From NCBI RefSeq assembly GCF_026683955.1, contig NZ_CP113343.1:992001-1056000 (forward strand): a DNA stretch of 64,000 nucleotides, read 5' to 3'. A program made the position numbers and the translations under genes. The notes below the pieces were generated by a model. That model did not search any database, was not told the origin of the DNA, and worked only from the letters and a program-made list of their open reading frames with translations. Origin of the DNA: Arthrobacter sp. MMS18-M83. Its GTDB lineage: Bacteria > Actinomycetota > Actinomycetes > Actinomycetales > Micrococcaceae. Shown here one piece after another: positions 1 to 8,835 of the stretch; position 1 is the stretch's first letter, and each line of letters opens with the position of its first letter.

Positions 1-282
1 CGCCAGATCACCAACCCCTGGCCCGCACCAGACAACTCCGACCTCCGCCGCATTCGGACCGAGCTCGGCCTGACCATCGCGACCGTAGCCGGCGAACTCG
101 GCCAATGGGTATCCATCCTTTCGCGTCTGGAACGCGGACACATCCGTAATGATGACCTCGCGAGAACCTACCGCCAATGGTTGACAGGCCAGCGTAAAAG
201 AGGGGGTATCGAGCCGGTCTTTACGCCACCTGGGGGCGTAAGCTTAGCGTCCGTCGATCAGGCGGGCCGCCGTCTTCCATGA
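1..282 (+). CDS. C-terminal part of an XRE-like helix-turn-helix protein (5' end outside window)
   Basis: Frame 1 is open from the first base to a TGA at 280-282. The visible part contains a helix-turn-helix-like stretch (LRRIRTELGLTIATVAGEL, then ILSRLERGH), the pattern of XRE/Cro DNA-binding domains in which the second helix is followed by SxLERG. About 25 residues later the translation becomes low-complexity, so the natural end may be slightly altered. The partner gene and promoter lie outside the window. It could be a plasmid or phage-type repressor or a regulator beside a mobile element; only the DNA-binding fold is supported. Confidence 0.5.
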   Translation, partial: RQITNPWPAPDNSDLRRIRTELGLTIATVAGELGQWVSILSRLERGHIRNDDLARTYRQWLTGQRKRGGIEPVFTPPGGVSLASVDQAGRRLP

Positions 283-369
283 TGAGCAGGGAACGCAGAG
301 CCACCTCAGAAGCCCTTACCTGTTCCGCCGCCGTGCCCCGCGGACATGCTTCCTGTCTTCTCCTCTGTT

Positions 370-1140
370 CTAACGGCGTTTGACGATCACGGCGACCGCC
401 GTCCCGATGCTCACGGCGACCGCAAGGACTCCGGGTCCTGTTACGGGCTGACCAGGCCACCCTGCCCACGGTGCGGCGTTGGGGAGAAGCACCACCGCAG
501 CGATCGCGGCCGGCACGAGCACCGCTACGTTGACAGCCAGCCGCATCCGGCGTCTCGGTGGCTCGGATGCGGGCGCGTTCTCTTGCTTCTGCCGGCGGAT
601 GCGCTGGTGCCAGTCCTGGGCTATCAGTGCCGGGACACGGCGTACGTAGGCAACGACATGCACTGCGAGAGTGGCGAGCCAGACCAAGAAGCTGACAATG
701 TGCATCCGCATCAGTATGTCGGGGGCAGGTCCGGTGATTGCCAAGGCGATACCAGTGCCGATCAGCGTGAGCGTGGAGGCAACGAGCAATGGAGCTATCA
801 TGCGCAGCAACGGCCGGGGCGGGCCCTTGCGGCGGTATGCGGGATCCCTGGTGTAGTAGCGAATGAATCGCCAGCCGGTGCTTGCGGTCTTGGCCACGAC
901 CGGACCTGCCAGGAGCACGCCGACGAAGAAGTGCGCCACCATCAGGCTGCCCAGCGTCGGAACGGTGGCGACCTCGGCCACCGACAACACCAACACCACA
1001 GCCCCTGCCAGGGCGGTCAGGCGCTCGTTGCCGGCGACGCCAGTGGGCTCAACTCCCACCCCGTGTTTGTCCGCCCCGAACTGGCAGAGCTGTCCATCCT
1101 GGCTCACATCCGGGTTCTGTTCAGGTTGCTGTGCGGACAT
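370..1140 (-). CDS. Multi-pass membrane protein, cytochrome b561-like
   Basis: A 256-residue protein starting at MSAQQPEQ. I prefer this start to the in-frame one at 1215 because an AGGAGG-type ribosome site precedes it and the longer form would overlap the permease gene. After a polar N-terminus there are about five hydrophobic segments with histidines at helix edges (AHFFVG, RMHIVSF, AVHVVAY), the layout of b561-type di-heme membrane proteins. A cytoplasmic Arg-rich loop (RYYTRDPAYRRKGPP) is conserved in actinobacterial relatives as I remember them. It is the last gene of the tetR-ABC operon, 16 nt after the ABC-2 permease. Heme binding is inference; it could be a permease accessory subunit. 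Confidence 0.6.
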   Translation of the reverse strand: MSAQQPEQNPDVSQDGQLCQFGADKHGVGVEPTGVAGNERLTALAGAVVLVLSVAEVATVPTLGSLMVAHFFVGVLLAGPVVAKTASTGWRFIRYYTRDPAYRRKGPPRPLLRMIAPLLVASTLTLIGTGIALAITGPAPDILMRMHIVSFLVWLATLAVHVVAYVRRVPALIAQDWHQRIRRQKQENAPASEPPRRRMRLAVNVAVLVPAAIAAVVLLPNAAPWAGWPGQPVTGPGVLAVAVSIGTAVAVIVKRR

Positions 1141-1156
1141 CCCCCGCTCCCTCCTG

Positions 1157-1966
1157 TCAGGCCTTGACATCCTGGCGTGGGAACACAGAGGCGCTGGCCA
1201 GGACGAAGCCGACAATCCACAGGAGGGCGGCGGCGAGGGCCGCTGGATAACCTTGGGGTGGCGTCGGACCCACCAGGGGCACGGCCGCCCCCACGATGGT
1301 GTTGAACACCCGGCCGGGGAACCACTGGGTCACCTGTGGCAAAACCACCGCGATGATCCCTTCGACGACCAGCATGTACGCCAATGCGATCCCGACGGCG
1401 GCCGCGACCGAACGAGTGAGCACTGCGATGACCATGCCCAGGGCGCAGACCCCGATGAGGCACAGCACCTCGTTGCCGACAAACGCGAGGAAGACGCGTA
1501 TTCCCTCCGCTGAGGTCCAGGGGGTCGTCTGGATGCCTTGTCCTTGGGCAAGGATGAGGATGAACGTGCCGCTGATGAGCAGGGTGAGCAGCATCGAGAG
1601 CAGCACGAAGAGAACCAGCGCCAGCATTTTGCCTGCCAGCCACCGCAGGCGGCGCGGCTCGCGCACGAGCAGGTTGCGCAGTGTCCCCTGTGACCATTCC
1701 GCGGCGAGATTGGCGGTCACCATCACCAGCGCGATGGCAATGATCACAGAGCGGGCCTGACCGATGATGGAGACCAATCCTTGCGGGGTATCGAATGCCG
1801 CGATGAGGCCCGTCATTTCTTTGCCGGTGGCTCCGGAGGCGATCTGGTGGAAGGTCAAGTACGCGATGAAGGTACTCAACGCCAGCATTACCACGGCCCC
1901 GGCCAGGACGCTCCTGCGCCGAAGTTTGAGCACTTCGCTGAGGAAAGCGCGTATCACTGAAATCAC
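1157..1966 (-). CDS. ABC-2-type transporter permease
   Basis: A 269-residue integral membrane protein. It has a short cytoplasmic N-terminus (ISVIRAFLSEVLKLRRRS), six predicted hydrophobic segments and a charged loop after the second (WSQGTLRNLLVREPRRLRW), which is the hallmark of ABC-2 permeases: the WxxGT..LL..PRR motif couples to the ATPase. Its start overlaps the stop of the ATPase gene at 1963 by 4 nt, so the two are translationally coupled and form one exporter, probably for a drug, peptide or lipid. The substrate cannot be read from the sequence. Confidence 0.85.
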   Translation of the reverse strand: MISVIRAFLSEVLKLRRRSVLAGAVVMLALSTFIAYLTFHQIASGATGKEMTGLIAAFDTPQGLVSIIGQARSVIIAIALVMVTANLAAEWSQGTLRNLLVREPRRLRWLAGKMLALVLFVLLSMLLTLLISGTFILILAQGQGIQTTPWTSAEGIRVFLAFVGNEVLCLIGVCALGMVIAVLTRSVAAAVGIALAYMLVVEGIIAVVLPQVTQWFPGRVFNTIVGAAVPLVGPTPPQGYPAALAAALLWIVGFVLASASVFPRQDVKA

Positions 1967-2892
1967 GAGCGGTCTCCTTTCACCAAAGCAAGGAACAATT
2001 TTTCGAGGCTGGCTTCTTTTACCCGGATTATCAAGTCCGGGACGCCGGCTTCCTTGGCGCGCCGGCCCAAAGTCTCGGCAAACCGGGCGGGACAGGCGAT
2101 GCGAAGGGCGTGATCCTCCCGTGTGACCGCATAGCCGGCCTCGGCCACGATCCTGGCCACCACATCCAACTGCACCGCGTCGTCAGCTTCGACCATCACG
2201 TCGACCCGATGGGCCAGCAGCTCGCGGGCCGGGCCACAAAACAGGACCTTCCCCTGATTGAGCAGGATCAACCAGTCCGCGACCTGTTCCAGCTCTCCGA
2301 GCAGGTGGCTGCTAAGCAGGATGGTCTTCCCCTGCGCGGCCAGGCGGCGCAGCAGCTCACGCATCTCGATGATGCCCAGGGGATCGAGGCCATTGGCTGG
2401 TTCGTCGAGAATGAGCAGCTCCGGATCCGGCAACAGTGCCATCGCCAACCCAAGACGCTGTTTCATGCCCAGCGAATAGGTTCCGACCCGATCACGCGCC
2501 CGATCGGAAAAGCCCACCACCTCCAGCACGTCGCTCACGCGGGAACCGGGAAGGCCACCAAGCCGGGCGAGCACCTCCAGATTGGTTCGCCCGGAGAGGC
2601 CTGGATAGAACGCGGGCGCCTCGGTGAGCGCTCCGATGCGCGGCAGGTAGCGTTCGGGCCCGGTGAGGGGGTGGCCCAGAATCGTGGCACTGCCCGCGTT
2701 GGGTCGTACCAGTCCCAGGAGCAGGCGGATGGTGGTCGTCTTGCCTGCTCCGTTGGGACCGATAAAACCCGCGATGGATCCGACAGGCACACGGATAGAC
2801 AGGTCATCGACTGCGGCATGCGCACCAAAATGCTTGCTCAGGCCGTGGGTTTCAATGGCGAAACCCCTTGCGGGATCAGAGGAAAGGGCCAT
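1963..2892 (-). CDS. ABC-2-type exporter ATP-binding protein
   Basis: 309 residues, the usual length of the CcmA/DrrA-type ATPases. Visible motifs in order: Walker A GPNGAGKTT near residue 48, Q-loop region, signature YSLGMKQRLGLA, Walker B LLILDEPANGLDP, and a switch histidine (LLSSHLLGE). The C-terminal 80 residues form the domain typical of DrrA/CcmA exporters. It powers the permease encoded immediately downstream with overlapping stop/start. It starts 6 nt after the FtsX-type permease gene, so both ABC systems sit on one transcript. Confidence 0.92.
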   Translation of the reverse strand: MALSSDPARGFAIETHGLSKHFGAHAAVDDLSIRVPVGSIAGFIGPNGAGKTTTIRLLLGLVRPNAGSATILGHPLTGPERYLPRIGALTEAPAFYPGLSGRTNLEVLARLGGLPGSRVSDVLEVVGFSDRARDRVGTYSLGMKQRLGLAMALLPDPELLILDEPANGLDPLGIIEMRELLRRLAAQGKTILLSSHLLGELEQVADWLILLNQGKVLFCGPARELLAHRVDVMVEADDAVQLDVVARIVAEAGYAVTREDHALRIACPARFAETLGRRAKEAGVPDLIIRVKEASLEKLFLALVKGDRS

Positions 2893-2898
2893 GGCTGC

Positions 2899-4185
2899 CT
2901 ACTCGTAGCGCAGCGAATCGATGGGGTTTTGGCGTGCCGCCCGCCACGCCGGCCATGTTCCTGCGATGAAAGCGATGGCCATGACGAGGAGGACGACGGC
3001 GGCGACCGGGCCTGGTGCAAAGGCCAGGATGTGGAGGCCGGCGAGGTCACTGAGCGGGCCGCGGGCGAGGGCGCCGCTGACTGCTGTGCCCAGGCCGATG
3101 GCTGCGGCTGAACCGATCAGGCTTCCGAGCAACCCGATGAACGCCGCTTCAGTGCTGAAGAGCGCGAACACGGAACCGCTGCCCATGCCCATGGCTTTCA
3201 TGAGGCCGATCTCCCGGGTGCGTTCTTGGACGGACATGAGCAGCGTGTTGACGATGCCGAATCCTGCGGCCAGGAGGGCGATGACGGCGAAGGCGTCCAG
3301 GACCCCAATGATTCCATTGATCACGGTCTTGACGGTGCCGATCCGGTCATCGAGGGTCTGGGCGGTGTAACCGGCCGCGGAAAGGTTGGATTTCATTTCG
3401 TTCACCTGGGCCGGTGACGAAGGGGCGAAGGTCGCCGTTGCGTTCGTCCATGCGCTGGTAGCCGTGGAGGGGGCGCCGCTGGCCTGTGCCTGCGTCAGGG
3501 CGGTGGAGAGTGATTTGTTCACCGCTATCCCTGAGCTGCTGAGCAGGCTGTCTTGCTCAACGCCGGTGACGTGGCCGGCCACTGTATGCATAGCGCCGGT
3601 TGCGTCGGTGATGCCGATGGTCACGTCCTGGCCGATCGCCTGGTTGTTGTCGGCGAAACCGAGCGGGCCGATGTAGCCGATGGGCAGGAGCAGCTGGGCT
3701 TGGCTGCTGGCCTCGTCCAGGCTGGTGCCGGAGGCGAGCTGGGGCTGGGCGCCGGCGAGGGTGCTGACGGAGAGCTGGTATTCGTCGTGACTGCTCCACT
3801 GGATGTAGTCCGGGTTGATCCGGGTGACGGGGGCGACGCCCGTGATCCCGGAAATCGCGCCGATTTTATCCAGGTCGTTCTGGTCCATGGTGAGCTGTGA
3901 GGAACCGGGCCTGCCACCGGCGGCCACACGCTTGATGGTCGGATCGTATTTCTTGGGTCCGCTACCCGGGTTGCTGCTGGTATCGGTTTTGCTGACCGTG
4001 AAGGCGTTGCCTGGTCCGGCGGCCGCGAGCTGGGAATCGATATAGTTCGAGATTCCTGTGCCCAGCCCGTTGGTGATGGTCAGGGTGAATGCGCCGACGA
4101 AGATCGCCAGGACGGTCAGGGTAGTGCGCAGTTTGCTGCGGAAGCTGTTCACGATGGCGGTGTTCAATATCTCGAGCGGTTTCAT
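2899..4185 (-). CDS. MacB/FtsX-family ABC permease
   Basis: 428 residues: N-terminal membrane segment (residues about 15-40), a 220-residue extracytoplasmic domain (MacB-PCD-like), then three membrane segments at the C-terminus with the FtsX signature MSVQERTREIGLMKAMGM preceding the last pair. This topology belongs to mechanotransmission-type ABC transporters (MacB, LolCE, and antimicrobial-peptide resistance systems). It overlaps the upstream ATPase gene by 4 nt, so they form a unit. Export of a toxic compound or envelope-stress defence is likely from the tetR control; the substrate is unknown. Confidence 0.9.
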   Translation of the reverse strand: MKPLEILNTAIVNSFRSKLRTTLTVLAIFVGAFTLTITNGLGTGISNYIDSQLAAAGPGNAFTVSKTDTSSNPGSGPKKYDPTIKRVAAGGRPGSSQLTMDQNDLDKIGAISGITGVAPVTRINPDYIQWSSHDEYQLSVSTLAGAQPQLASGTSLDEASSQAQLLLPIGYIGPLGFADNNQAIGQDVTIGITDATGAMHTVAGHVTGVEQDSLLSSSGIAVNKSLSTALTQAQASGAPSTATSAWTNATATFAPSSPAQVNEMKSNLSAAGYTAQTLDDRIGTVKTVINGIIGVLDAFAVIALLAAGFGIVNTLLMSVQERTREIGLMKAMGMGSGSVFALFSTEAAFIGLLGSLIGSAAAIGLGTAVSGALARGPLSDLAGLHILAFAPGPVAAVVLLVMAIAFIAGTWPAWRAARQNPIDSLRYE

Positions 4186-4880
4186 GCCGCGTGCTCCTCG
4201 TCGGTGGTGATCAGCAGGCCGTCCCGGATGTACAGGCGGCGCTGGAAACGCTCCGCCAGGTCATGGTCGTGCGTCACGACGATCAGGGTGATGCCGTGGT
4301 TCTGGTTCAAGTCGAACAGGATGTCTTCCACAATCCGCCCCGTGGCGGTGTCGAGGTTTCCTGTGGGTTCGTCCGCGAAAAGGACCTGGGGCTTGTTCAC
4401 CAAGGCGCGGGCAATCACCACCCGCTGCTTCTGTCCGCCGGAAAGATTCGCGGCCTTGTTCCGTGCCTTGTCCGCCAATTGGAGCTGCTCCAGGACTTCC
4501 ATGCCCCGGCGGCGCCGTTCCCTGGCGCTCACCCCTGCAATTTTCAGGGGCAGCACCACGTTTTCGAGCACGCTCGCGGCTGGGTTGAGGAAGAACTGCT
4601 GGAAGACGAATCCGAACATCGCGTTGCGCAGCCCGTTGAGTTTGCGCCCGTTCAGGCTCCGGGCCTCCGTGCCGTCCACCGTGATCGTGCCGCCCCCGGG
4701 GGTGTCCAGAAGGGCGAGAAGGTGCATGAGCGTGGATTTGCCCGATCCGCTTTTGCCGACGATCGCCACGGATTCGCCGTGATGGATGTCCAAGGAGACA
4801 CCTTTGAGGGCGTCGAAGCGGTCAGGTCCTCGTCCGTAGGTCTTCGTCAGCTCGCGTGCAGTGAGAATAGGTACGGGCAT
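4182..4880 (-). CDS. LolD/MacB-type ABC ATP-binding protein
   Basis: 232 residues, a standalone nucleotide-binding domain of the LolD/MacB/FtsE class. Walker A is GKSGSGKS near residue 42, the signature is LSGGQKQRVVIARAL, Walker B is VLFADEPTGNLD (the EPTGNLD form typical of this class), and the H-loop is VTHDHDLA. It is the first transport gene after the tetR reading frame (105-nt gap) and its stop overlaps the start of the FtsX-type permease, which it energises. Confidence 0.92.
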   Translation of the reverse strand: MPVPILTARELTKTYGRGPDRFDALKGVSLDIHHGESVAIVGKSGSGKSTLMHLLALLDTPGGGTITVDGTEARSLNGRKLNGLRNAMFGFVFQQFFLNPAASVLENVVLPLKIAGVSARERRRRGMEVLEQLQLADKARNKAANLSGGQKQRVVIARALVNKPQVLFADEPTGNLDTATGRIVEDILFDLNQNHGITLIVVTHDHDLAERFQRRLYIRDGLLITTDEEHAA

Positions 4881-4985
4881 GCGGGTTCCAATCGGTAGGT
4901 CGTGTTGGTTGTGGCGCAGAGATTAGACGGAGGCCGGCCGCCCCAGCCAAGCGGAGGACGCTGAATAAACCAGAACGGAGATACT

Positions 4986-5650
4986 TCACCCGCTATCTCC
5001 CGACAGCGGCTGGTCGCCGGAAGAATCAGACCCCGAGTCCGGCGTGTAGAACTGGGCGACGATCCGCTCGAAGAAATCTCCCCCCGGAACCGCGTTGTCC
5101 TCGAACCGCTGGAACTGCAACAAAGCCAACGGCAGCATCGCCAGCAGGTCCACGTCGGTGCTGGTGGGCAGTTCGCCCCGATCCACGGCACGCTGAATGA
5201 GGCGCCGCAGGGACACTGTGAGCTCCCCGGAGACCTTTGCCCGCCACGCCTTGCGCAGGTCGGGATTGCTGGCAATTTCCCCGCTGAGGGCCGACACCGC
5301 CCGGCTCGCCGCGCCCCGGCTGCGGACCAGATCCTCGAGGAATCTTCGCATGTCGGCAGGGAGCGAGCCATGGTCCGGCAGTTCCGGTACCGGACTGGCG
5401 CGGAACCCGATCGCATCAGCGACCAGGGCTGTCTTGTTCGGCCAACGAAGATACACGCTGGCTTTGCTCACTCCGGCACGGGCCGCAACCAGCTCCATCG
5501 TCAGGCGCGCGAACCCGGCTTCCCCAACAGCTCTGCCGCTGCGGCAAGAACCGCAGCATCCACCCTGCCCTCTCGTGGGCGCCCCCGCAGCTTCCGGCCG
5601 GCGGTAACAGTGTCCCGGCCTTCCGGTCGCGACCCTTCGCGCTCCTCCAA
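4986..5650 (-). pseudogene. TetR-family repressor, single-base frameshift in the DNA-binding domain
   Basis: Downstream of the shift the translation is a clear TetR: helix-turn-helix LVAARAGVSKASVYLRWPNK, then a C-terminal ligand domain. Upstream of it, the matching N-terminus (GRKLRGRPREGRVDAAVLAA, then AAELLG) lies in another frame. The two join perfectly at a run of four C (plus strand 5522-5525) if one base is added. The upstream frame has no ATG; a TTG at 5648-5650 is the best start. Located directly in front of the ABC operon with a perfect palindrome upstream, it should be its autoregulated repressor. If the shift is real the operon would be derepressed; it may be a sequencing error in a homopolymer. 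Confidence 0.75.
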
Positions 5651-5680
5651 AATGTGTTCCGTTCAAATCGCCAAGACCGC

Positions 5681-5708
5681 TTTTACTGAACGTTCTCGTT
5701 CAGTAAAA
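5681..5708. promoter_or_regulatory. Palindromic TetR operator
   Basis: Perfect inverted repeat with arms TTTTACTGAACG and CGTTCAGTAAAA separated by 4 nt (TTCT), about 30 bp upstream of the tetR start. GAACG/CGTTC half-sites next to an AT-rich flank are typical TetR-family operators. Binding by the adjacent TetR is inferred from position. Confidence 0.75.
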
Positions 5709-6036
5709 AGGAACATAGCATGCCAAACTGAAGAGCAGACTCAGGGACGGCGGCGTACCTCTCGACGAGATCCGGCACTCCCTTCGAATGCGTTCCCTTA
5801 GGCAACACGCGTGACCTCAAAAAACTGACGGATGCAGGCCCCAATACGAGTGAGAACCCCCCGCAATAAACCAGTTTGACGACTATAGGAGCATCGTCGT
5901 AGACAAGACAGGGCCAGGGCGGGCCGGAGCCCTGCGACGGACAGCGCTGGACCCAACAGCCGGCCGCGCCAGCGGACGCCCGAACGGGTGCGAGCCCTGC
6001 GAGCATGCCTTGAGCGCGCGGGCCTAGATTGATGGT

Positions 6037-6489
6037 GTGAGCGATGAACTGGTGATCAGGCAGGTCTGGCCGGTACCGCGCGGGCATTCGGTGCTCTCGC
6101 CGTTTGAGGCATCGGAGGACTTCACGCAGGCCTGCTGGCAGGCGAACGAAGTCATCGTTGCCTCCCCCTCGGACCTGTTCTACACCTTCACCAGGGCCGG
6201 GGAGGAAGTCGTCCGCCTGATCGTCGTCGATCACCCGGACGTGGATCCCGGCTACGGCGTCCCGGAAGCGGCGGAAGGTCTGGAGATTGATTTCATGGAA
6301 GTCGCCGAAGGCCGCCGCCGCCAAGGTTTTGGCACACAGGCCATCGAGCTGCTGCGCCGGCAGCATCCCGGCCGTCTCGTGTTCGCCAGGCCGCCTGAAA
6401 GCGAGGACGCGTTCTGGCAGTCCCTGGGCTGGGACCACGTACGCCATTCCCGGAATGGGGACTATCCCCCGCTGTTCCTGAAGCGCTGA
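6037..6489 (+). CDS. GNAT-family acetyltransferase-like protein
   Basis: 150 residues from a GTG start. The central part has the GNAT acetyl-CoA loop RRRQGFGTQAIE (R/Q-x-x-G-x-G/A) after a beta strand (LEIDFMEVAEG), followed by the typical final strand (FWQSLGWDHV, the 'FY..LGF' region of GNAT proteins). The substrate is unknown. It stands alone between the divergent tetR operon and the SOS-controlled umuDC locus, with little recognisable ribosome site. Confidence 0.7.
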   Translation: MSDELVIRQVWPVPRGHSVLSPFEASEDFTQACWQANEVIVASPSDLFYTFTRAGEEVVRLIVVDHPDVDPGYGVPEAAEGLEIDFMEVAEGRRRQGFGTQAIELLRRQHPGRLVFARPPESEDAFWQSLGWDHVRHSRNGDYPPLFLKR

Positions 6490-6661
6490 CCACAACCGGC
6501 GGCCAGCCTAAGTCGCGTTGTCCGGGTTGTGCCCATTGGGGTCAGGTGGAGCCCTCCGCGCAGCTCAAAGCTGTCCCCATTGTGCACAACCCGCCCCGTG
6601 CCGGGGCCGAGCGGGAACGCAGGTGCCTTGAATGTCCGGGCCAGGGGCTACACTGAATGAA

Positions 6662-6677
6662 TCGAACATATATTCGA
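6662..6677. promoter_or_regulatory. SOS (LexA) box upstream of umuD
   Basis: TCGAACATATATTCGA, one base away from the actinobacterial/Bacillus LexA consensus TCGAAC-N4-GTTCGA, located 14 nt before the umuD GTG start with an AAAGG ribosome site between. Position and gene identity make damage-inducible control of umuDC very likely. Confidence 0.8.
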
Positions 6678-6691
6678 ATAAAAGGTGTGTT

Positions 6692-7026
6692 GTGGGCGTT
6701 ATTGTCGGTCCCCGCGTGATAGAGGCGGGTGTGTCGTTGTTGTCGGTACTGGTCTCTCCGGTGCCGGTTGCGGCGGGGTTCCCGTCGCCGGCGCAGGACT
6801 ACTTTGATGGCCGGATCGACCTGAACGAGCATCTGATCAAGGACATCACCAGCACCTATGTGGTGCGGGTGTGCGGGGAGTCGATGGAAGGCGCCGGGAT
6901 CAGCGACGGCGATGAGCTGATCGTGAACCGTGCTCTGGAACCGGTGGACGGGTCCGTGGTCGTCGCGGTTCTGGACGGGGAGCTGACGATCAAGCGGCTG
7001 CGGATCACCCCGGCCGGGGTGGTGCT
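6692..7026 (+). pseudogene. umuD: umuD, 5' part, interrupted by IS21-family element
   Basis: LexA/S24-type autoprotease subunit of the error-prone polymerase V. The GTG at 6692 (VGVIVGP) follows AAAGG and the SOS box. The visible sequence includes a likely self-cleavage site in VAAGFPSPA (Ala-Gly), the nucleophile serine in CGESM and the general-base lysine in LTIKRLRI. The frame runs into the IS at 7027 and ends artificially at 7072. The missing C-terminus is found intact at 9784-9886; removing the element and one copy of GGTGCT restores TPAGVVLQAENPAYPDI in frame. Confidence 0.9.
7021..7026. repeat. Target-site duplication GGTGCT, left copy
   Basis: The same six bases occur at 9784-9789 directly after the right end of the IS21-family element. 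Collapsing the two restores the umuD reading frame. Confidence 0.85.
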
Positions 7027-7110
7027 TGTAAGCGGCAACTTTAAACTGACCGGAGACGGCAAAACTGATTGACCGTTCGCGGCAGTGGTTTTGACCAGCG
7101 GCGGCAAGCA
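7027..7110. repeat. Left-end transposase-binding repeats of the IS21 element
   Basis: Three spaced copies of a TGACC-N4-5-CGGCA motif (starting near 7047, 7070 and 7092) form the left multiple-binding-site array. They mirror the array at the right end in inverted orientation. Confidence 0.75.
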
Positions 7111-7266
7111 TTTTTGAACAGCAGTCGGCCACTACGGGTGGCTTGGCGTGCCGGGATTCCCCCTTGTCCATTCCTCGTGTCGTTACGGGGAGAGCCCCTT
7201 CCTTCCGCGGTGAAATGGCGATGCCAATCGTGTATTTCACCCGTTGCGGGAAGGAAGGGGCTCGTT

Positions 7267-8835
7267 ATGAAGTCTCCAGGAGAGTTCATGGAAATTTTAG
7301 CTGCTTACGATTTGACCCGGTCCTACCGGGATGCCGCGAAGATCTGCGGCGTTTCACACAATACGGTGCGCTCTTATGTGAAGGCCCGTCAGGAAGGCGC
7401 GCAGGCGCCGGTGGCCCGGCACCGCGGCCGGATGACCGACCCGTTCCTGCCGCAGATGATCTCCTGGGTCGAGCAGTCCCGTGGGAAGATCCGCGGTGAT
7501 GTCGTGCATGAGAAGCTCCTCGCTCTAGGGTTCACCGGGTGTGAGCGGACAACCAGGACAACGCTGGCTGAACTGAAGGCCAAATACCGGGCCCGGAACG
7601 TGCGCGTGCACCGGCCCTGGACGCCGGAGCCGGGTCTATGGCTCCAGTTCGACTACGGGGATGGCCCCGTGGTTGACGGTGTGAAGACCGTGTTGTTCGT
7701 CGCTTGGCTGGCCTTCTCGCGGTTCCGGATCGTGATCGCCTTGCGGGACAAGACCATGCCGAGCGTCTTCGCCGCCCTGGACCGGACGTTTAGGCTGATC
7801 GGCGGGATCCCGACCTACATTTTGACTGACAACGAGAAGACGGTCACGATCGAGCACGTCGCCGGAATCCCCGTGCGGAACGCGCAGATCGTGGCGTTTT
7901 CCAGGCACTATTCGACGTCCATGCAGACGTGCATCCCGGCCGACCCGGCCTCCAAGGGCGGGGTCGAGAACGCGGTCAAGATCGCCAAAGCCGACCTCGT
8001 CCCCAAAGAGACGAACCTGCTGCCCGAGTACCGGTCCTTCGCCGAGCTGGAGGCTGCGTGTGAGGCGTTCATGGAGGAGGTGAACTCGCGGGTTCACCGG
8101 GCCACTCTGGAGATCCCCAAGGACATGCTCCGCGTTCTCGAACGTCCCCGGCTGCACCCGGTCCCGGAAACCCCCGTCACGGCCAGTTTCGGCCACACCC
8201 GCCAGGTCCCGCCGAACACGCCCATGATCACCTTTCAGCAGTCCCGGTACTCCGTCCCGCACACCCTGATGGGTGAGATGGTCTGGGTCCGCGGCACCGA
8301 GACCGAGGTCGTCATCGTCCACGTCGGGGACGCCGGCCCGGTGGAGGTCGCACGGCACCAGCTCACCCGCCCAGGGACCCCGGCGATCATCGACGCCCAT
8401 TTCCCGCCGGCCCCGTCCGGTGCCCTCGAACGGGTCATCCGCCCCACCAACAAGGCCGAGGAAGAGTTCCTGGCCATCGGCGCCGGCGCCGCGCTCTGGC
8501 TCAAGGAAGCCGCCGCTGCCGGAACCCAGAAGATCCGGCACAAAATGGAACGCGCCGTCACCCTGGCCAAGGTCCTGGGCGCCGGCGAGGTCGACAAGGG
8601 CCTCGGGGCGGCAGCGGTGCACCAGCGCTTCACCCACGAGGACCTGTGCTCCATCGTCAATACCGCCGGCGGCACAGGCCACACAACCGGCACCACCCGC
8701 ACCGTCACCGACCAGGGCCAATGGTTGAGCCAGGGCACCGGCTCCTGGGCGAATTTCGGCACGACACCCACGACCGCCCCGACCACCGATCCAGTCGTTG
8801 ACGGCGATTTTGAAGGAGCCCTCGATGAGCGCTGA
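7267..8835 (+). CDS. istA: IS21-family transposase IstA
   Basis: 522 residues. The ATG at 7267 is chosen because AAGGAAGGGG precedes it; the frame is open further upstream. There is an N-terminal helix-turn-helix (YRDAAKICGVSHNTVRSYV), then an RNase H-like catalytic core with DDE residues in FDYGDG, LTDNEK and KGGVENAVK, and a C-terminal beta-barrel region. It cuts and joins the IS ends together with IstB. Its 3' end overlaps istB by 11 nt, the standard IS21 arrangement. No frameshift is visible. Confidence 0.95.
   Translation: MKSPGEFMEILAAYDLTRSYRDAAKICGVSHNTVRSYVKARQEGAQAPVARHRGRMTDPFLPQMISWVEQSRGKIRGDVVHEKLLALGFTGCERTTRTTLAELKAKYRARNVRVHRPWTPEPGLWLQFDYGDGPVVDGVKTVLFVAWLAFSRFRIVIALRDKTMPSVFAALDRTFRLIGGIPTYILTDNEKTVTIEHVAGIPVRNAQIVAFSRHYSTSMQTCIPADPASKGGVENAVKIAKADLVPKETNLLPEYRSFAELEAACEAFMEEVNSRVHRATLEIPKDMLRVLERPRLHPVPETPVTASFGHTRQVPPNTPMITFQQSRYSVPHTLMGEMVWVRGTETEVVIVHVGDAGPVEVARHQLTRPGTPAIIDAHFPPAPSGALERVIRPTNKAEEEFLAIGAGAALWLKEAAAAGTQKIRHKMERAVTLAKVLGAGEVDKGLGAAAVHQRFTHEDLCSIVNTAGGTGHTTGTTRTVTDQGQWLSQGTGSWANFGTTPTTAPTTDPVVDGDFEGALDER

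Noticed and set aside
5683-6495. 270-residue minus-strand ORF over the GNAT gene
   Set aside because: Shadow frame; the plus-strand product has GNAT motifs.
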